Positions 46,815 through 56,773 are shown, counted from the first letter of the stretch. The stretch: DNA of 64,000 nucleotides from Nocardia harenae NBRC 108248 (GCF_001612885.1 NZ_BDBH01000004.1:62001-126000), one strand, 5' to 3'. The notes: generated by a model from the sequence alone, not told the origin. A program made the numbers and translations.

Positions 46815-48257
46815 ATGCGAACTCGTGCCACTGTCGTCACGCTGTTGCTCTGCCTTCCGATCATCGCGGCGCCGGCCGCGTTCGCGGAGCCTGCCGAGCC
46901 GCCGCCGGCTCCGCCCATGCTGAATCTGCCCGGGCTGCCGCCGATTCCGCTGCCGGTGCTGCCGGCGCCCGCCCCGGCGGCGGGCATCCCGGTGCCGCCG
47001 CTGCACGAGCTGGTGGACGCGCTGGTGCCCGCCCCGCCGGTGCCGATGCTCCCGGTGCCTGCCGCCGGGGGCGAAGTGCCCGAGCTGGCACCGGATCTCG
47101 CGGCGTTCCGGCAGGCGGTGCTGCCCGCCGCCACCGGTGACCCGCTCTTCGACGGCTGGCCGCTCGACCTCGCCGACCGGCTGCCCGGCGAGGTGCTGGA
47201 GATCCGCGACGTCACCGCCTCGGCGGCGCCGCTGATGCTGGTGCCGATCCGGCAGGCCACGCTGCTCAAGTTCCGCACCACCGACGCGCACGGCGCGCCC
47301 TCCTTCGCCACCGCGACGCTGGTGGTGCCCGCCGCGCCGTGGACCGGCGACGGCCCGCGGCCGGTGCTGGTGAACAACCTGCCGATCGACGCGCTCGGCA
47401 AGCGCTGCACTCCCGGCTACACCATGGCGCACGGCCTCTCCTTCGATACCAATGTCACCGACTTCGTCCCGCCGACCACCGCGCTGGCCGCCGCCCGCGG
47501 CTACGCGGTGCTCATCCCGGACCACGAGGGGCCGTGGATGGCCTACGCCGAGCCGGTGGTCGCCGGGCACGCCGTGCTCGATGCCATCCGCGCGGCGCGC
47601 GGCTGGAACCACGAGGAGTTCGCCGAGAGCCGCTTCGCCATGACCGGGTACTCCGGCGGGGCGATCGCCACCCACGGCGCGGTGAAGATGCTGCCCGGCT
47701 ACGCCCCCGAGCTCGCCGACGCGGTGGTCGGCGCCGCGCTCGGCGGGGTGCCCGCCGACTTCGAGATCCTGGCCCGCAGCATGAACGCGAACCTGGCGTC
47801 CGGGGTGTTCATGGGCGCCATCCTGGCCATCGGCCGGGAGCGGCCGGAGATCCTGGACCGGATCAACCACCTGGGCCGCTGGGTCGCGCTCTCGCCGATC
47901 AAGGACGAGTGCATCGGGGTCTTCGCGCTGCCTGGGCTGCTGCAGCTGCCGATCGACGTGGCCGCCGACATGGCGAACCCGCTCGGCTCCGAGCTCGCCG
48001 CCGAGATCTACGAGGTGACCAGGATGCCCGGCATCCGCACCCCGGTGCCGCTCTACATCTACAACGGCGACCAGGAGTTCTGGATCCCGGCCGAGGGCGC
48101 GCGCAACCTGTACCGGGAGCAGTGCGCGCTCGGCGCGAACGCCGTCTACCGCGGAGTGCTCGGCGAGCACATCATCGGCGCGGCGACCGGCTACCCGGAA
48201 GCGGTGGGTTGGCTGGACCAGCGACTCGGCGGGGTTCCGGCGATCTCGGAGTGCTGA
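46815..48257 (+). CDS. Secreted LIP-family lipase/esterase 2
   Basis: The 480-residue protein has a signal peptide (RTRATVVTLLLCLPIIAAPA) and a proline/leucine-rich spacer of about 70 residues that may tether or present the enzyme. The LIP-family domain has VNNLPIDALGKRCTPGY near residue 190, VLIPDHEGPWMAYAEP near 230, the nucleophile TGYSGGAIATHG near 277 and histidine GEHIIGAATGYPEAV near the C-terminus. It is homologous to the lipase just upstream. The ATG at 46815 is preceded by GGGGA; ATG 46806 is an alternative nine bases earlier. Confidence 0.91.
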   Translation: MRTRATVVTLLLCLPIIAAPAAFAEPAEPPPAPPMLNLPGLPPIPLPVLPAPAPAAGIPVPPLHELVDALVPAPPVPMLPVPAAGGEVPELAPDLAAFRQAVLPAATGDPLFDGWPLDLADRLPGEVLEIRDVTASAAPLMLVPIRQATLLKFRTTDAHGAPSFATATLVVPAAPWTGDGPRPVLVNNLPIDALGKRCTPGYTMAHGLSFDTNVTDFVPPTTALAAARGYAVLIPDHEGPWMAYAEPVVAGHAVLDAIRAARGWNHEEFAESRFAMTGYSGGAIATHGAVKMLPGYAPELADAVVGAALGGVPADFEILARSMNANLASGVFMGAILAIGRERPEILDRINHLGRWVALSPIKDECIGVFALPGLLQLPIDVAADMANPLGSELAAEIYEVTRMPGIRTPVPLYIYNGDQEFWIPAEGARNLYREQCALGANAVYRGVLGEHIIGAATGYPEAVGWLDQRLGGVPAISEC

Positions 48258-48398
48258 TGTGAGCCTTCGGCGCACGCCGTGCGTCCGCATTGTTGCCCGG
48301 CACAGAATCGGCGGCGGCGGCGCGGTCCGCGGCGCGGGGGGCGGTACCGTGAGCCGCTCCGGTCGCACCCGGCGGGCGGAGTTCGCGGAGAGAACCAG

Positions 48399-49460
48399 AT
48401 GAACGACAGCACCACCGTCGCCTCCGACCAGGCGAAGGCCCTGGTCGGGTCGCACTTCCGGCTCGCTGACCACTTCGAGGTCGGGCGGGAGAAGATCCGC
48501 GAGTTCGCCAGGGCGGTGCAGGACCACCACCCCGCGCACTGGCGCGAGGACGCCGCCGCCGAGCTCGGGTACAAGGGCGTCATCGCCCCGCTGACCTTCC
48601 CGTCCATCGTGTGGATGCTCATGCAGCGCGCGCTCTTCGAGTCGGTGCTCACCGGTTACGACATCAGCCAGATGCTGCAGACCGAGCAGCGCATCCGGAT
48701 GCACCGGCCGCTGGTCGCGGGCGATGTGCTCGGCTGCGACGCCTGGTTCGAGTCGTTCCGGCAGTTCGGCGACAAGGACTTCCTGGTCAGCCGGAATGTG
48801 CTGACCGATGCCGAGGGGCAGGTGCTGCAGACCGCGCACACCACGGTGGTCGCGCAGACCGGCCCGGCCCGGGTCACCGGCTTCGCCGACGCGGTGGACG
48901 GGGTGATCATGACCGGCAGCTCGCTGAGCGCCCGCACCGGCGCGGCGGCGGGCCCGGCCGAGCCGGGCCTCGTCCCGGTCACCGGCGAGCCGGACGCCGC
49001 GCCGGGGGTGCACGAGTCGGCGGTGCGCATCCCGCGCACCCGGCTCGCCTTCGAGGAGTTGCGGGTCGGCGACGAGCTGCCCGCCCGCTCCTTCCCGCTC
49101 TCCCGCGGCGACCTGGTGAACTACGCCGGGGTCTCCGGCGACACCAACCCGATCCACTTCAGCGACGAGATCGCGGCGGCCATCGGGCTGCCGGACGTGG
49201 TCGCGCACGGACTGCTCACCATGGGGCTCGGCGCCGGCTACCTCAGCGCCTGGCTCGGCGACCCGGCCGCGGTCGTCGAATACGGCGTCCGGTTCAGCGG
49301 TTTCGCGCCGGTGGCCGCCGCCCGTGCGGCATCGGTGCGGTTCACCGGACGAGTCAGGGCGCTGGATCCGGTGCGCCGCTCGGCCACCCTGAGCATCGGC
49401 GCCACCTGCGGCGGCAGCAAACTCTTCGGCAAGGCGAGCGCGGAGGTGCTGCTGCGCTGA
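48399..49460 (+). CDS. Fused HadA/HadB-type (3R)-hydroxyacyl-ACP dehydratase
   Basis: The 353-residue protein carries two hotdog domains. The N-terminal one is HadA-like (residues 1-160, VGREKIREFARAVQDHHPAH, then LTFPSIVWMLMQRALF). The C-terminal one is MaoC/HadB-like with the hydratase motif YAGVSGDTNPIHFSDEIAAA around residue 243, providing Asp and His, then HGLLTMGLGAGYL. Mycobacteria encode HadA and HadB separately; here both are one chain. It would dehydrate beta-hydroxyacyl intermediates in FAS-II mycolate elongation. The ATG at 48399 has GCGGAGAG before it. Confidence 0.9.
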   Translation: MNDSTTVASDQAKALVGSHFRLADHFEVGREKIREFARAVQDHHPAHWREDAAAELGYKGVIAPLTFPSIVWMLMQRALFESVLTGYDISQMLQTEQRIRMHRPLVAGDVLGCDAWFESFRQFGDKDFLVSRNVLTDAEGQVLQTAHTTVVAQTGPARVTGFADAVDGVIMTGSSLSARTGAAAGPAEPGLVPVTGEPDAAPGVHESAVRIPRTRLAFEELRVGDELPARSFPLSRGDLVNYAGVSGDTNPIHFSDEIAAAIGLPDVVAHGLLTMGLGAGYLSAWLGDPAAVVEYGVRFSGFAPVAAARAASVRFTGRVRALDPVRRSATLSIGATCGGSKLFGKASAEVLLR

Positions 49461-49595
49461 GCCGTCAGGGCAGGGCGGGGGGCGATGCCGGGTCGCGGAG
49501 CCCGGTCGCGGTGCCGGTCGATCACAACGGCGAGGCCGGAGCGTGTTCCGCTATGCTCAGCGATTGCCCTGCGCCGGTGCGGAATTCGCTGTTCG

Positions 49596-49615
49596 TGCAG
49601 ATGTAAGCACAGATG
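49596..49615 (+). promoter_or_regulatory. TRCAGATG box D, upstream of the second HTH-DUF5753 gene
   Basis: TGCAGATG (49596-49603) and CACAGATG (49608-49615) form a direct repeat with a 12-base period instead of an inverted repeat. The preceding GTTCGT also occurs beside box A on its minus strand. It lies about 70 bases before the start codon. Confidence 0.5.
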
Positions 49616-49683
49616 AGTGCGCCGATGTGAACCGGCGTCGGTGATCGTGGATTCATGTCGTATCCCCATGGCAGTATCGGTCC

Positions 49684-50673
49684 ATGCGAGCCTCGCAAGG
49701 ACGACTCTCCCCCGTGCGGAACAGCGAAACGCGGTACTCAGAAGTGCAATCTTCAGACGAATCGCCCGATTCGGTTCCGGCCCGCGGGGGTGAGGGCGGG
49801 CCGACCGCGCTGCGGATGGTGCTCGGCGCCCGGCTGCGCAGGCTGCGTGAGGCCTGCGGCATCACCAGGGAGGGCGCGGGCGAGGCGATCCGCGGCTCGC
49901 ACTCCAAGATCAGCAGGCTGGAGCTGGGCCGCACCGGTTTCCGCGAGCGCGACCTGAACGACCTGCTCGCGCTCTACGGCGTCACCGATCCCGAGGAGTG
50001 CGCGGAGTACCTGGAGCTGGCCAGGCAGGCCAATGCCTCCGGCTGGTGGCACCGGGACAACGACTGGCTGCCCAAGTGGTTCGACACCTACCTCGGGCTG
50101 GAGAACGCGGCGCGGCTGATCCGCGGCTTCGAGCCGCGCGTGGTGCCCGACCTGCTGCAGACCCCCGAGTACGCCCGCGCCCTCATCGCGCTCGCGCACC
50201 CGGGGGAGACCGAGGACGTGATCGAGCGCCGGGTCGCGCTGCGCATGCGCCGCCAGGAGATCCTCGACCGTCCCGACCCGCCGCAGCTCTGGCTGGTGGT
50301 CGAGGAGGCCGCGCTGCGCCGCCCGATCGGCGGCTCCATGATTTGGCAGGCCCAGCTGGACCACCTGGAGCAGGCGGCGGCGCGGCCGAACGTCACGGTG
50401 CAGGTGATCGCCGACCACGTGGGCGGCCCCGCGGTGGCCGACGGCAGCTTCACCGTGCTCCGCTTCGCCGAGCCCGACCTGCCCGACATCGTCTACCTGC
50501 AGCAACTCACCAGCGCGCTCTACCTGGACAAGCGCGCCGACGTGGACGCCTACCTCGCCGTCGCCAACCAGCTCTCCGTGCACGCGGCCCCGCCGGAGTA
50601 CACCCCGGGGCTGCTCGCCGCGCTGCGCAGGCGGCAGCCGGAGATCATGGACCGCCCGGCCGGGGAGCAGTAG
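49684..50673 (+). CDS. Second WhiJ-like HTH regulator (XRE HTH plus DUF5753)
   Basis: The 329-residue protein is a clear paralogue of the regulator at 41512: same HTH (LGARLRRLREACGITREGAG, then RGSHSKISRLELGRTGFRER), same DUF5753 opening (GWWHRDNDWLPKWFDTYLGL), same DLLQTPEYARALIAL and C-terminal ALYLDKRADVDAYLAV. No DUF397 gene is adjacent, so it may use the one at 41130 or work alone. The ATG at 49684 has no ribosome site; an in-frame GTG at 49714 (VRNSETRYSE) has none either. Confidence 0.9.
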   Translation: MRASQGRLSPVRNSETRYSEVQSSDESPDSVPARGGEGGPTALRMVLGARLRRLREACGITREGAGEAIRGSHSKISRLELGRTGFRERDLNDLLALYGVTDPEECAEYLELARQANASGWWHRDNDWLPKWFDTYLGLENAARLIRGFEPRVVPDLLQTPEYARALIALAHPGETEDVIERRVALRMRRQEILDRPDPPQLWLVVEEAALRRPIGGSMIWQAQLDHLEQAAARPNVTVQVIADHVGGPAVADGSFTVLRFAEPDLPDIVYLQQLTSALYLDKRADVDAYLAVANQLSVHAAPPEYTPGLLAALRRRQPEIMDRPAGEQ

Positions 50674-50788
50674 CACCGAATACGACGCAGCCGCGCCGCG
50701 CGGGCTCCGGTAGCCGAGTGCCCGTGTGGCGCCCCCGGCGGGCGGGGGCGCCGGGAACGGTCCGCGCCGCGGCGATCCGGGGACCGGG

Positions 50789-51763
50789 TCAGCCGCGCAG
50801 CGTGCGCACCGGGAGGCGGCCGTACCGCCGCTGGTAGGCGGCGGCGAACCGGCCGGGGCTGGAGAAACCCCAGCGCAGCGCGATTCCGGCGACGGTCTGG
50901 CCGTCGCCGGGGATCGCGGCGATCAGATCGGCGTTGGCGCGCTCCAGCCGGATCTCGCGCAGGTAGCCGAGCGGGGTGGTGTCGTGGTGGGTGCGGAAGG
51001 CGTACTGCAGCGCGCGCGGCGTGACCCCGGCCGCCACCGCGATATCGGCGACGGTGACCGGCTCCGCGGCGTGGTCGTGCAGGAACTCGGTCGCCCGGCC
51101 GAGCGCGGTGCCCGCGGCAGCGCCGGTCTGCGGCGCGGCGCCGGTCATGGTGGTGTTCGGGAAGACCGCGAGCGCGGAAGCGGCCAGCGCCGCGGCGAAT
51201 TCGGTGGCGACCAGCGCATTGCCGAGCGCCGAGCCGGCGGTGAAGAGCTCGCGGCAGACGGTGTGGAACAGCCCGTTCCACCACCGGGAGGCGGACTCCG
51301 AGACCGGCTGGAAGCCGAGGAAGCGGAAATCGCCCGCCGCCGTGCCGAGTTCGGCCGCCGCCGCCAGCACCGGGGCCAGCGGCAGCCGCAGCCCCGGCAT
51401 GTCGACCCGGTCGGCGTCGAAGCGCAGCTCGGTGCCGAGCGGGAAGAGCACCGTCGGCCCGCCCGCGTACTGCCGCAGCTCCCGGTCGGCGCCGCCGACG
51501 GTCAGCCGTCCCGCGGTGAGCCGGGTGACGAACAGGTAGTCGATGGGCTCGGTGTCCACCCGGTAGCCGATGGTGGAGCTGATCCGATCGGCGGCGAGCA
51601 GGCCGTTGCTCGCGGTCGCCACCGCTACCGCGGCGTCCGGGCCGACGTCGTGGAAGGCGGTGTGGTTGCCGACGTAGAGCTGCTCGAACACCGCGGTCGC
51701 CGCGTCGGCGTCGGCGGCGCGGAACTCCGCGTGCCGGATGGGCAGCGCTGCCGGTGGGGCCAT
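50789..51763 (-). CDS. AraC-family transcriptional regulator
   Basis: The 324-residue protein has an N-terminal AraC-like ligand domain of the AraC_binding_2 kind (RISSTIGYRVDTEPIDYLFV near residue 60) and a C-terminal double HTH (VTVADIAVAAGVTPRALQYA, then TPLGYLREIRLERANADL and SSPGRFAAAYQRRYGRLP). The ATG at 51763 has AGGAGA 9 bases upstream. It is oriented away from the FadE gene at 52093, with a broken TetR gene in between. Its target is unknown, but the adjacent FadE gene is a candidate. Confidence 0.9.
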   Translation of the reverse strand: MAPPAALPIRHAEFRAADADAATAVFEQLYVGNHTAFHDVGPDAAVAVATASNGLLAADRISSTIGYRVDTEPIDYLFVTRLTAGRLTVGGADRELRQYAGGPTVLFPLGTELRFDADRVDMPGLRLPLAPVLAAAAELGTAAGDFRFLGFQPVSESASRWWNGLFHTVCRELFTAGSALGNALVATEFAAALAASALAVFPNTTMTGAAPQTGAAAGTALGRATEFLHDHAAEPVTVADIAVAAGVTPRALQYAFRTHHDTTPLGYLREIRLERANADLIAAIPGDGQTVAGIALRWGFSSPGRFAAAYQRRYGRLPVRTLRG

Positions 51764-51839
51764 GGCCGTTCTCCTGCCCGGTACCGATTGCAAGGGACCT
51801 GCCGACGGTACCCCGCCCGGACGCACCGAATCCCGGACC

Positions 51840-52055
51840 GGCGATCCCGGTCAGGTAGGCGGCGATCCGCTCGCGCGGCGCGTCGATCCCGGCGAGGCTC
51901 GCCTCGACGGCGTCGGTCGCGCGCTCGAAGAAGTGCACCGTCGCGGCGGTGACCAGCCGCTCCTTGCTGCCCGCCAGGGTGTAGAGCGCCGACTTCGAGC
52001 AGCGCAGCCTGGCCGCGATGGCATCCAGCGGGCCGACAGTACTCTGAGGTGGCAT
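51840..52055 (-). pseudogene. Remnant of a TetR-family gene
   Basis: About 70 codons resemble the second half of a TetR HTH and the start of its ligand domain (LDAIAARLRCSKSALYTLAG, then SKERLVTAATVHFFERATDA). The first helix of the HTH is missing upstream, and downstream the frame runs on into the AraC gene's shadow with no C-terminal domain. Both ends are therefore lost. Confidence 0.65.
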
Positions 52056-52092
52056 CGAGTACTGATGCCCGTACCCAGTTCGAGGAGAGCCT

Positions 52093-53240
<1,148 letters not shown>

Positions 53241-53244
<4 letters not shown>

Positions 53245-53552
53245 TCTCCGTGGCCTCCTGGAACGTCCTGCACCGCGTGCACGCCGAGAACTGGTACGAG
53301 GCGGTCGCGCTGCGCTGGCCGGACGAGGCGGCGCGCAATGCCGCCGTCGCCGAGCGGGTGGCCGGGCTCGGCCCCGGGTTCGCGGTCGCCGAGCTGCCGC
53401 CGGAGCTCCCGACCCGCCCGCGCCGGGGCAGCGCGCGGAAATCGCAGTTCATCGACCACATCGTCACGCGCGGCACGCTCACCACCACTCGAGCACGGGC
53501 TGCAGTTCCCGGCCGAGCGGCCCCGCGAGCGAGCGGGAGTAGCTCGCGGTGA
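53241..53552 (+). pseudogene. Internally deleted endonuclease/exonuclease/phosphatase-family gene
   Basis: The GTG at 53241 overlaps the FadE stop (GTGA). The first 40 codons read as an EEP-family N-terminus (ISVASWNVLHRVHAENWYEA), and a later segment resembles the C-terminal motif (RKSQFIDHIVTRG). The roughly 200 residues that carry the metal and catalytic residues between them are missing. After that the frame runs into the acyltransferase gene on the other strand. It looks like an in-frame internal deletion of a gene once coupled to FadE. Confidence 0.7.
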
Positions 53553-55551
53553 GGTGGTGCTCGTCGTGGTAGACCAGCACGTTGCCCTCCACCACCGCGC
53601 ACACCTCGGGCTCGCAGACGGCGTCGGTGAGGTCGATGGGGAAGACCGCCGGGTAGTGCGAGGCCGGTTCCAGCAGCGGGTTCACCTCGTCCAGGGCGGC
53701 GCCGCGCGGAATGCCGCAGCTCAGCCGGTTACCGCCGGCGGCGAGGCAGTCCACCGCCTTGTAGCGGACGGCGTCGCGGCGCAGCCAGGGGGTGTCGCGG
53801 ATGGTGATGGTGCGCAGCCCGCGGTCGGAGAGCGCCGACCAGACGTCGAGGTACTCGGCCGGGGTCTCGTCGCCGAGGTCGGGGCGTGGGCGGGTGCCGG
53901 TGGTGAAGACCCAGTCCGGGGCGTCGGCGCCGAGCCGGTCGATGACCTCGCGGCTCCAATCGCGGCAGTCCGGGATGGGCTCGCCCTTGTAGGTGACGTC
54001 GTCGTCCAGGGTGAGCGGGCAGCCCATCTTCAGGTACACCTGGATCCGGAAGGAGTGCTCCGCGGCCAGCACCTGCAGCGCCGGGAGCCAGTGCTCGGCG
54101 TGCGAGCTGCCGACCACCGCGAGCGTGCGCCCTGCCTCCTGGTCGCCGTAGGTGCAGCTGATCACCTCGCGGGTGTCCCAGTCCGCGATACAGCCGTCGT
54201 GCGTGGGCGGCGGGCCGTCGGTCGGCGCCTCCAGCAGGGTCGGGCGCATCCGCATCTCCGGCACCGCCGCGCCCGCGACCAGCGCCTCGGCGCCGGGGTA
54301 GAGCCGGGCGTCCAGCGCCTCCACCGCCGACCCCGGGTGCAGCCGGTCGGTGATCACCAGCCAGCTGCCTCCTGCCACGAGCACCGCGCCCGCCAGCACC
54401 AGCACCCCGGCGCGCCCGCGCCGCGCCGCCGCCGGTGCGGCCGCGCGCTCGCGCAGCGGCTCCTCGATCCAGCGGTGCGTGATCCAGGCCAGCACCAGCG
54501 AGATCCCGATGATGACCAGCCCGTCGGCGAACCCGGCCCGCGGCTGCCCGCGGTCGGCCAGGTAGAAGATGAGGATCGGCCAGTGCCACAGGTACAGCGG
54601 GTAGGCGATCTCCCCGAGCCGGCGCGCGGTACGCGAGGCCAGCAGCCGGTTCGGCCATGGCCGGTCCGGGGCCGCCGGCCCGTTGCCCGCGACGATCACC
54701 GCGGCCGCCGCGCCCACCGGCAGCAGCGCGGCCGGGCCGGGGAAGCGGTTCGCGCCGTCCAGGATCAGCCAGCCGCAGCCCACCACGCCGAGCACCCCGG
54801 CCACCGCCAGCACCGAGCGCAGCGGCCGCGGCGGCGTCAGCACCGGGGCCAGCAGGATGAGCGCCGCGCCCGCGCACAGCTCCCAGCCGCGGGCCAGGCT
54901 GTCGTAGTAGTTCCAGCCCTGTGCGGTCGCGGCGCCGCGGGTGGCGTGCAGCAGCGAGGCGAGCAACAGCACCGCGACGATGGCGAGCAGCGCGCCGCGC
55001 ACCGGCGGCGTCCCGCCCCGGCGCCGCGCCACCCAGGTCACCGCGACCACCACGAGCAGCGCGGCCAGGTAGAACTGGCCCTGCACCGCCATCGACCACA
55101 GGTGCTGCAGCGGGCTCACCGACGGGTCGGCGGCCAGGTAGTCCGACCAGGACCAGGCCAGCTGCCAGTTCTGGTAGTAGAAGAGCGAGGCCAGCGTCTG
55201 CTGCGCCAGCGTCGACCACTGCGTGTACGGGCGCAGCGCCACGGTGGCCACCACCACCGCGGCAAGCACCGTCACCAGCGCGGGAAGCAGCCGCCACGCG
55301 GTGCGGCGCAGAATCGCGCCCGCAGGCACCGGCTCCTGCCGCTCCGCACGGCGCAGCAGCAGCCCGGTGAAGAAGAACCCGGAGAGCACCAGGAACACGT
55401 CCACCCCGCCGGAGACCCGGCCGAACCAGACGTGGAAGACCACCACCAGCGCGATGGCGATGCCGCGCAGCCCGTCCAGATCCTCCCGGTATCCGGCCCT
55501 GCGCTCCGGGGGCGCGGCGGTGGTCGCAGGCGGCTCCTGGCGTGTGCTCAC
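53479..55551 (-). CDS. Acyltransferase 3 with C-terminal SGNH domain (OafA/YrhL type)
   Basis: The 690-residue protein has an N-terminal acyltransferase-3 membrane domain (residues about 25-385, about ten helices). The conserved start is YREDLDGLRGIAIALVVVFH with the active histidine, then GGVDVFLVLSGFFFTG. A periplasmic SGNH-hydrolase-like domain follows (about residues 440-690) with the nucleophile GSSHAEHW near 515 and a late DEHHLTASYS block. Such proteins O-acylate cell-surface glycans or lipids. The GTG at 55551 follows GGGAGG with 4-base spacing. Confidence 0.93.
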   Translation of the reverse strand: MSTRQEPPATTAAPPERRAGYREDLDGLRGIAIALVVVFHVWFGRVSGGVDVFLVLSGFFFTGLLLRRAERQEPVPAGAILRRTAWRLLPALVTVLAAVVVATVALRPYTQWSTLAQQTLASLFYYQNWQLAWSWSDYLAADPSVSPLQHLWSMAVQGQFYLAALLVVVAVTWVARRRGGTPPVRGALLAIVAVLLLASLLHATRGAATAQGWNYYDSLARGWELCAGAALILLAPVLTPPRPLRSVLAVAGVLGVVGCGWLILDGANRFPGPAALLPVGAAAAVIVAGNGPAAPDRPWPNRLLASRTARRLGEIAYPLYLWHWPILIFYLADRGQPRAGFADGLVIIGISLVLAWITHRWIEEPLRERAAAPAAARRGRAGVLVLAGAVLVAGGSWLVITDRLHPGSAVEALDARLYPGAEALVAGAAVPEMRMRPTLLEAPTDGPPPTHDGCIADWDTREVISCTYGDQEAGRTLAVVGSSHAEHWLPALQVLAAEHSFRIQVYLKMGCPLTLDDDVTYKGEPIPDCRDWSREVIDRLGADAPDWVFTTGTRPRPDLGDETPAEYLDVWSALSDRGLRTITIRDTPWLRRDAVRYKAVDCLAAGGNRLSCGIPRGAALDEVNPLLEPASHYPAVFPIDLTDAVCEPEVCAVVEGNVLVYHDEHHLTASYSRSLAGPLGRELQPVLEWW

Positions 55552-55706
55552 GGCACCTCCCTGATCGGGTCCGGTTCGGCACACGCCGAGTTATCACCCC
55601 CGATTATCCCTGTGCGGAGGGATTGCCCTTGCACCTCCCCCGAGGGGAGGTCGCAGGCCGCAGGCCGAGCTGAGGACGCGGCGCTCGTCCATGGCAGGCT
55701 GATGCG

Positions 55707-55964
55707 GTGCGCATCGTGGCCGGAATCATCGCCGCCGCTTCCGGCGCGTTCTGGCTGCTGTGCGCATTCCGGGTGCTGCAATCGCGCTGCACGACCGATC
55801 CGGCGGTAAATCCGCACGGCTACGCCCTGATCTTCGGCGCGGTACTCGCCCTGCCCGCCGGGTTGATCTGCGCCCTCGCGCTGCCTGCCCGGGCGCGGCG
55901 GATCGCGCTGCCGGTCTACGCGGTGGTGTCGGTGCTGCTGCTCGCGGCCTGGTTCACGGCGTAG
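55707..55964 (+). CDS. Small membrane protein, 85 residues
   Basis: The GTG at 55707 opens a frame with three hydrophobic segments (residues about 4-22, 38-58 and 64-84) and two arginine-rich loops, a typical small inner-membrane topology. I recognise no family. No good ribosome site is seen upstream. A long palindrome follows the stop by 8 bases, supporting a real transcript. Confidence 0.6.
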   Translation: MRIVAGIIAAASGAFWLLCAFRVLQSRCTTDPAVNPHGYALIFGAVLALPAGLICALALPARARRIALPVYAVVSVLLLAAWFTA

Positions 55965-55972
55965 GGAATGCG

Positions 55973-56008
55973 GTACCGGCCCGGAGGCAGCTGCCTCCGG
56001 GCCGGTAC
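55973..56008. terminator. Perfect 36-base palindrome, bidirectional terminator
   Basis: GTACCGGCCCGGAGGCAG is followed directly by its exact complement, giving a hairpin of up to 16 bp with an AGCT loop. It lies between the plus-strand small membrane protein and the minus-strand DUF4236 gene and can end both. Confidence 0.8.
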
Positions 56009-56021
56009 GCGGGGATGCGGG

Positions 56022-56189
56022 TCAGCGCTGGCGCCAGCTCAGCGGCCCCGGCAGATCGACGCTGTTCTTCTTGGTGCGGGAGTTCCACGACCAACGGCCG
56101 ATCTTGATCCCCCACGAGGACATCCCGTTCTGGGTGAAATTGAACTTCAGCGGCCCGAAGGACTTCCGCTGACGGTACTTGATGGGCAT
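56022..56189 (-). CDS. DUF4236-like small protein, 55 residues
   Basis: Starts at ATG 56189 after CAGGGAGGTAGCC, a strong ribosome site. The sequence KSFGPLKFNFTQNGMSSWGI followed by KIGRWSWNSRTKKNSVDLPG resembles the short beta-hairpin repeat of DUF4236 proteins (a ...GP..lN.s..G.s...G.. pattern), function unknown. It is rich in Lys, Arg, Trp and Ser, unlike its neighbours. The terminator palindrome is 13 bases past the stop. Confidence 0.75.
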   Translation of the reverse strand: MPIKYRQRKSFGPLKFNFTQNGMSSWGIKIGRWSWNSRTKKNSVDLPGPLSWRQR

Positions 56190-56339
56190 GGCTACCTCCC
56201 TGGTTCGCACAGTGGATAGCCAATCCTCGCCGAGCCAAACGGGTTTCGCCCGCCGGAAATTTCTGCCGCGGCAGCGATGAGTTCTCCCGGGATGCTCCGT
56301 CGTATCCAGTGACTCCCCCACCGACCCGAAGGACCCGAG

Positions 56340-56759
56340 ATGACCACCGCCACCGCCCCCGCCGCCACCCGCCCCGGAACCGTCCGCAACCGCGTGCTGT
56401 GGACCCTGCAGATCCTGCTCGGGCTCTTCTTCGTGATCGCCTCCGGCGCCCCCAAGCTCATCATGCCCGGCACGCTCAGCGAGAACGCCTCCGCGAATCT
56501 CTCCATCCCGTTCGCGCTCCTCATCTTCATCGGGATCGCCGAGGTCGCGGGCGGTATCGGCCTCATGGTGCGCAAGCTGAGCGCGCTGGCCGCCGCCGGG
56601 CTCTCGGTGCTCACCGTGCTCGCCGCGGGCACCCAGGCGTTCATCGCCGACATGCCGGGCATGGCGATCTTCCCGCTGGTGCTCGCCGCGATCTTCGCCT
56701 GGATCGCCTACGAGCGCCGCGGCACCGTCACCGAGCTGCGGAACTCGCTCTCCCGCTGA
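56340..56759 (+). CDS. DoxX-family membrane protein
   Basis: The 139-residue protein has four helices with the DoxX pattern (LWTLQILLGLFFVIASGAPK near residue 20, then GIAEVAGGIGLMVRKLSALA near 65 and LVLAAIFAWIAYERRG near 115). DoxX proteins are linked to redox and sulfur or thiol stress functions, but their biochemical role is unclear. The ATG at 56340 follows GAAGGACCCGAG. A 13-bp hairpin ends it. It faces the TauD end of the organosulfur operon. Confidence 0.88.
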   Translation: MTTATAPAATRPGTVRNRVLWTLQILLGLFFVIASGAPKLIMPGTLSENASANLSIPFALLIFIGIAEVAGGIGLMVRKLSALAAAGLSVLTVLAAGTQAFIADMPGMAIFPLVLAAIFAWIAYERRGTVTELRNSLSR

Positions 56760-56773
56760 ACCATCCCGCGCGC

